Shown here: piece after piece, positions 5,974 through 7,727 of the stretch
Numbering within the stretch: position 1 is the first letter of the stretch
Layout of the letters: the number at the start of each line of letters is the position of its first letter
Assembly: GCA_035291705.1 (NCBI GenBank)
Contig: DATDRM010000106.1
Location: 1-7,727, forward strand
Direction of reading: 5' to 3'
DNA length: 7,727 nucleotides
From: DATDRM01 sp035291705
GTDB taxonomy: Bacteria; Chloroflexota; Anaerolineae; Anaerolineales; UBA4823
The notes under the pieces: generated by a model
Told to the model about the DNA's origin: nothing
Databases searched by the model: none
The model's input: the letters and a program-made list of their open reading frames with translations, nothing else
Program-made: the position numbers and the translations under genes

Positions 5974-6012
5974 GGTAAGCGTCTGGGTGCCCCCCTCACC
6001 CAGGCGTTTGCC
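5974..6012 (+). repeat. GC-rich hairpin repeat, copy 2
   Basis: Same 31-nt core as copy 1, 69 nt downstream. The stem again reaches 16 bp (5974-5989 with 5997-6012) with three G-T pairs. The outer arms differ from copy 1 (GGTAAG/TTTGCC against GTCAAA/TTTGAC) yet still pair, including a T-A to G-C change on both sides. It lies 40 nt before the aminotransferase start codon and would be part of its mRNA leader. Confidence 0.85.
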
Positions 6013-6051
6013 ACTTAAATCAAAAATCGTCCAACCTGCTTGGAGAATCCA

Positions 6052-7365
6052 ATGCCCCTCGACCTGCCCCTCATCCGCGCTCAATTCCCTGCCCTGCACC
6101 GCCCGGCGATCTTCCTCGACAACCCAGGCGGGACGCAGATCGCCCAATCCTCATTAGACCGCATGCTGGATTATTTGACGAACCACAACGCCAACCATGA
6201 CGGCGCCTTCGCTACCAGCCGGGAATCTGACGCCATCTTGGATGAAGCGCGCCATGCCGTGGCCGATTTCTTGAATGCCACCCGGCCGGAAGAGATTGTA
6301 TTTGGCGCCAACATGACCTCATTAACCCTGCACGTCAGCCGCTCCTTGGCCCTTACCTGGAACCCCGGAGACGAGATCGTGGTCACCCGCCTGGATCACG
6401 ACGCCAACGCTACCCCCTGGGTCTTGGCGGCACAAGACCGGGGCTGCCAGGTGCGCTGGGTGGACTTCCACCCCGAAGATGGCACACTTGACCTCGAGGA
6501 CTTACAGGTCGCGCTGAATGGGAAGCCGCGTCTGGTCGCTGTGGGGTACGCTTCCAATGCGCTGGGCACGATCAATCCGCTCGAGAAAATCGTGCCCATG
6601 GCGCACGCCGCAGGAGCCCTGGTCTATGTAGATGCTGTGCACTTCGCCCCCCATGGGCCAATCGACGTCCAGCAGCTGGACTGCGATTTCCTGGTCTGCT
6701 CGGCATATAAGTTTTTCGGACCGCATGTGGGGGTGCTGTATGGCAAGCACGAGCTGCTCGACGAGCTCACTGCTTACAAAGTCCGCCCGGCGCCACATGA
6801 CCCACCCGGTAAATTCGAGACCGGCACCGGCAACTTCGAGGGCATGGCCGGGGTCTTGGGAGCGCTGGAGTATATTGAATGGGTCGGGACCAGCTTTGGG
6901 GGGCAATACGCCGAGAAGTATGCTGGTAGGGGAACGTCTGGTGCTACTGAATTGAACCATCCTTCCGGTACAGACGTGCCCCTACAAGGTCGACGCCTGC
7001 GCCTGAAACAGGCTATGGCTGCCATCCGCGCCTACGAATACGAGCTTTCGCGCGCCCTGCTGGACGTTCTGGAGGAGACTCCTGGGGTGACGATCTACGG
7101 GATCACCGACCAGAGGCAGTTGGAGCATCGCGCCCCAACCTATGCCTTTACCCTGAAGGGCTGGCACCCGCGCCGGGTGGCGGAAGAGCTGGATAAGGCT
7201 GGAATTTATGTGTGGGACGGGAATTATTACGCTTTGGCGGTGACGGAAAGGCTGGGGTTAGAGGAGAGCGGTGGCATGGTGCGGGTCGGGCCGGTGCACT
7301 ACAATACGGTGGAAGAGATTGAGAGATTTGGGGAGGCACTAGAGGGTATTGCTATAAGCAACTAA
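6052..7365 (+). CDS. PLP-dependent class V aminotransferase, cysteine desulfurase-like (VC1184 type)
   Basis: Fold-type I PLP enzyme of the NifS/SufS-related class V family; the overall pattern, including GKFETGTGNFEG, is that of the VC1184-type subfamily. 437 residues. Visible PLP contacts are His116 in LDHDAN (ring stacking), Asp194 in VDAVH (pyridine nitrogen) and Lys220 in SAYKFFGPH (Schiff base). No cysteine is present in the C-terminal region where true desulfurases carry the catalytic Cys (residues 380-410 read YYALAVTERLGL and similar), so desulfurase activity is doubtful and the substrate unknown. The ATG at 6052 has GGAG ending 6 nt upstream; TTG 6040 would include that site. Residues 292-312 are encoded by an in-frame palindromic insert (6926-6985). 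The gene follows a tRNA and two promoter/hairpin units, so it is probably transcribed independently of sdh. Confidence 0.88.
   Translation: MPLDLPLIRAQFPALHRPAIFLDNPGGTQIAQSSLDRMLDYLTNHNANHDGAFATSRESDAILDEARHAVADFLNATRPEEIVFGANMTSLTLHVSRSLALTWNPGDEIVVTRLDHDANATPWVLAAQDRGCQVRWVDFHPEDGTLDLEDLQVALNGKPRLVAVGYASNALGTINPLEKIVPMAHAAGALVYVDAVHFAPHGPIDVQQLDCDFLVCSAYKFFGPHVGVLYGKHELLDELTAYKVRPAPHDPPGKFETGTGNFEGMAGVLGALEYIEWVGTSFGGQYAEKYAGRGTSGATELNHPSGTDVPLQGRRLRLKQAMAAIRAYEYELSRALLDVLEETPGVTIYGITDQRQLEHRAPTYAFTLKGWHPRRVAEELDKAGIYVWDGNYYALAVTERLGLEESGGMVRVGPVHYNTVEEIERFGEALEGIAISN
6926..6985 (+). repeat. 60-bp palindromic element inserted in frame in the aminotransferase gene
   Basis: Terminal inverted repeats GTAGGGGAACGTCTG (6926-6940) and CAGACGTGCCCCTAC (6971-6985) match at 14 of 15 positions, enclosing a 30-base centre. 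Total length 60, exactly 20 codons, no stop in the gene frame. It falls between two well-conserved parts of the protein, after a stretch like EYIEWVG and before RRLRLKQAMAAIRAYE, where family members have a surface-exposed variable region (from general family knowledge). No target-site duplication is obvious. It resembles small non-autonomous palindromic repeats with GTAGGGG ends. Confidence 0.7.
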
Positions 7366-7422
7366 ATAAACACCCGGTGCAGCAACGGGCATTTTCTGCA
7401 TATGTCTGAAAAGCAGATAGGG

Positions 7423-7692
7423 CTATCGAGTTACAGGTTCTTCCATCCAGGCTGGTTTTAGGTCGTAATACAAAACGTCCGGGTCCATGTCTGCCCCATT
7501 TTCCCAGCCAATAGTTCCCTCTACAACATGCACGCTGCGAAATATATCCTCATCATGAACAATGGGTTCGAAAATCGGTCCGCGTAAATAGGGCTTTAGA
7601 TCAACGACTTTCTGAGTTCCATCTTCAAAAACTAATTGACAGTGATAATCCTCTAAAGGGGTAACTTCACTCACACGCACAAGCTTCTTCAT
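7423..7692 (-). CDS. DUF2442 family protein
   Basis: Small soluble protein of 89 residues, with no membrane segment or signal. The DUF2442 pattern is clear: an N-terminal beta-rich stretch with LVFEDGTQKVVDLKPYL (residues 21-37), then a phenylalanine-containing linker (FRSVHVVEGTIGWENGADM), ending in DPDVLYYDL. The molecular function is not established; the family often sits beside DUF4160 genes and has been proposed as part of a toxin-antitoxin-like pair. The start is ATG 7692-7690 because GAGAGG lies about 7 nt upstream; the TTG at 7698 is too close to that site. Bases 7689-7691 read TGA on the minus strand in another frame that is open to the window edge, so an upstream gene may overlap by ATGA. 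The gene converges on the aminotransferase with 57 nt between them and no clear terminator. Confidence 0.85.
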   Translation of the reverse strand: MKKLVRVSEVTPLEDYHCQLVFEDGTQKVVDLKPYLRGPIFEPIVHDEDIFRSVHVVEGTIGWENGADMDPDVLYYDLKPAWMEEPVTR

Positions 7693-7727
7693 TGGCAAGC
7701 CTCTCTGATCAATCTAGTGGCGTAACC

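Noticed and set aside
5911..6010. Two identical 31-nt repeats with a 38-nt spacer, which looks like a minimal CRISPR array.
   Set aside because: Only two copies, the repeat is almost wholly palindromic with a 7-base C-rich loop, the spacer holds a good promoter match, pairing continues into the spacer flanks, and no cas genes are nearby.
7366..7422. Terminator between the converging aminotransferase and DUF2442 genes.
   Set aside because: Only 4-5 bp stems with long loops (for example TCTGC/GCAGA) and no T-run placed after them.

Overview
The window looks like a piece of a bacterial chromosome, most likely from a Chloroflexota (Anaerolineae-like) organism. The main clues are protein style (split cytochrome b of the b6 type, subunit IV fused to cytochrome c, a two-anchor succinate dehydrogenase) and moderate-to-high GC coding sequence separated by AT-rich gaps. 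The phylum is inferred from general resemblance, not from a search. The core content is respiratory: a quinol:cytochrome c oxidoreductase (bc complex) operon and a complete succinate dehydrogenase (complex II) set, transcribed divergently from a shared gap.

Left part (1-1942, minus strand): qcrA (Rieske), qcrB (cytochrome b6-type half) and qcrC (subunit IV plus cytochrome c, cut by the window edge). They are tightly packed in the order known from Bacillus qcrABC. qcrB uses GTG. qcrC has no ATG or GTG in a usable place and most likely starts at TTG, in the same frame as qcrB behind a single TAG.

Middle part (2107-5709, plus strand): sdhC and sdhD (membrane anchors), a 265-base gap holding a strong promoter-like sequence and an adjoining perfect 11-bp hairpin, then sdhA (flavoprotein) and sdhB (iron-sulfur protein). 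Together these oxidise succinate and pass electrons to quinone. The bc complex then oxidises the quinol and reduces cytochrome c, so the two divergent units are consecutive steps of one electron transport chain.

Right part (5710-7727): a tRNA-Arg(CCT) with its own extended -10 promoter; a 200-base regulatory stretch with two copies of a GC-rich hairpin, each directly downstream of a promoter-like sequence; a PLP-dependent class V aminotransferase of the cysteine-desulfurase-like VC1184 type; and, convergent to it, a small DUF2442 protein.

The most unusual observations are (1) a 60-bp palindromic element sitting in frame inside the aminotransferase gene, adding exactly 20 codons, and (2) the duplicated promoter-plus-hairpin unit upstream of that gene with a 69-base period and paired base changes that keep the stem intact. 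No CRISPR array, phage genes, transposase or clearly new multi-gene system is visible.
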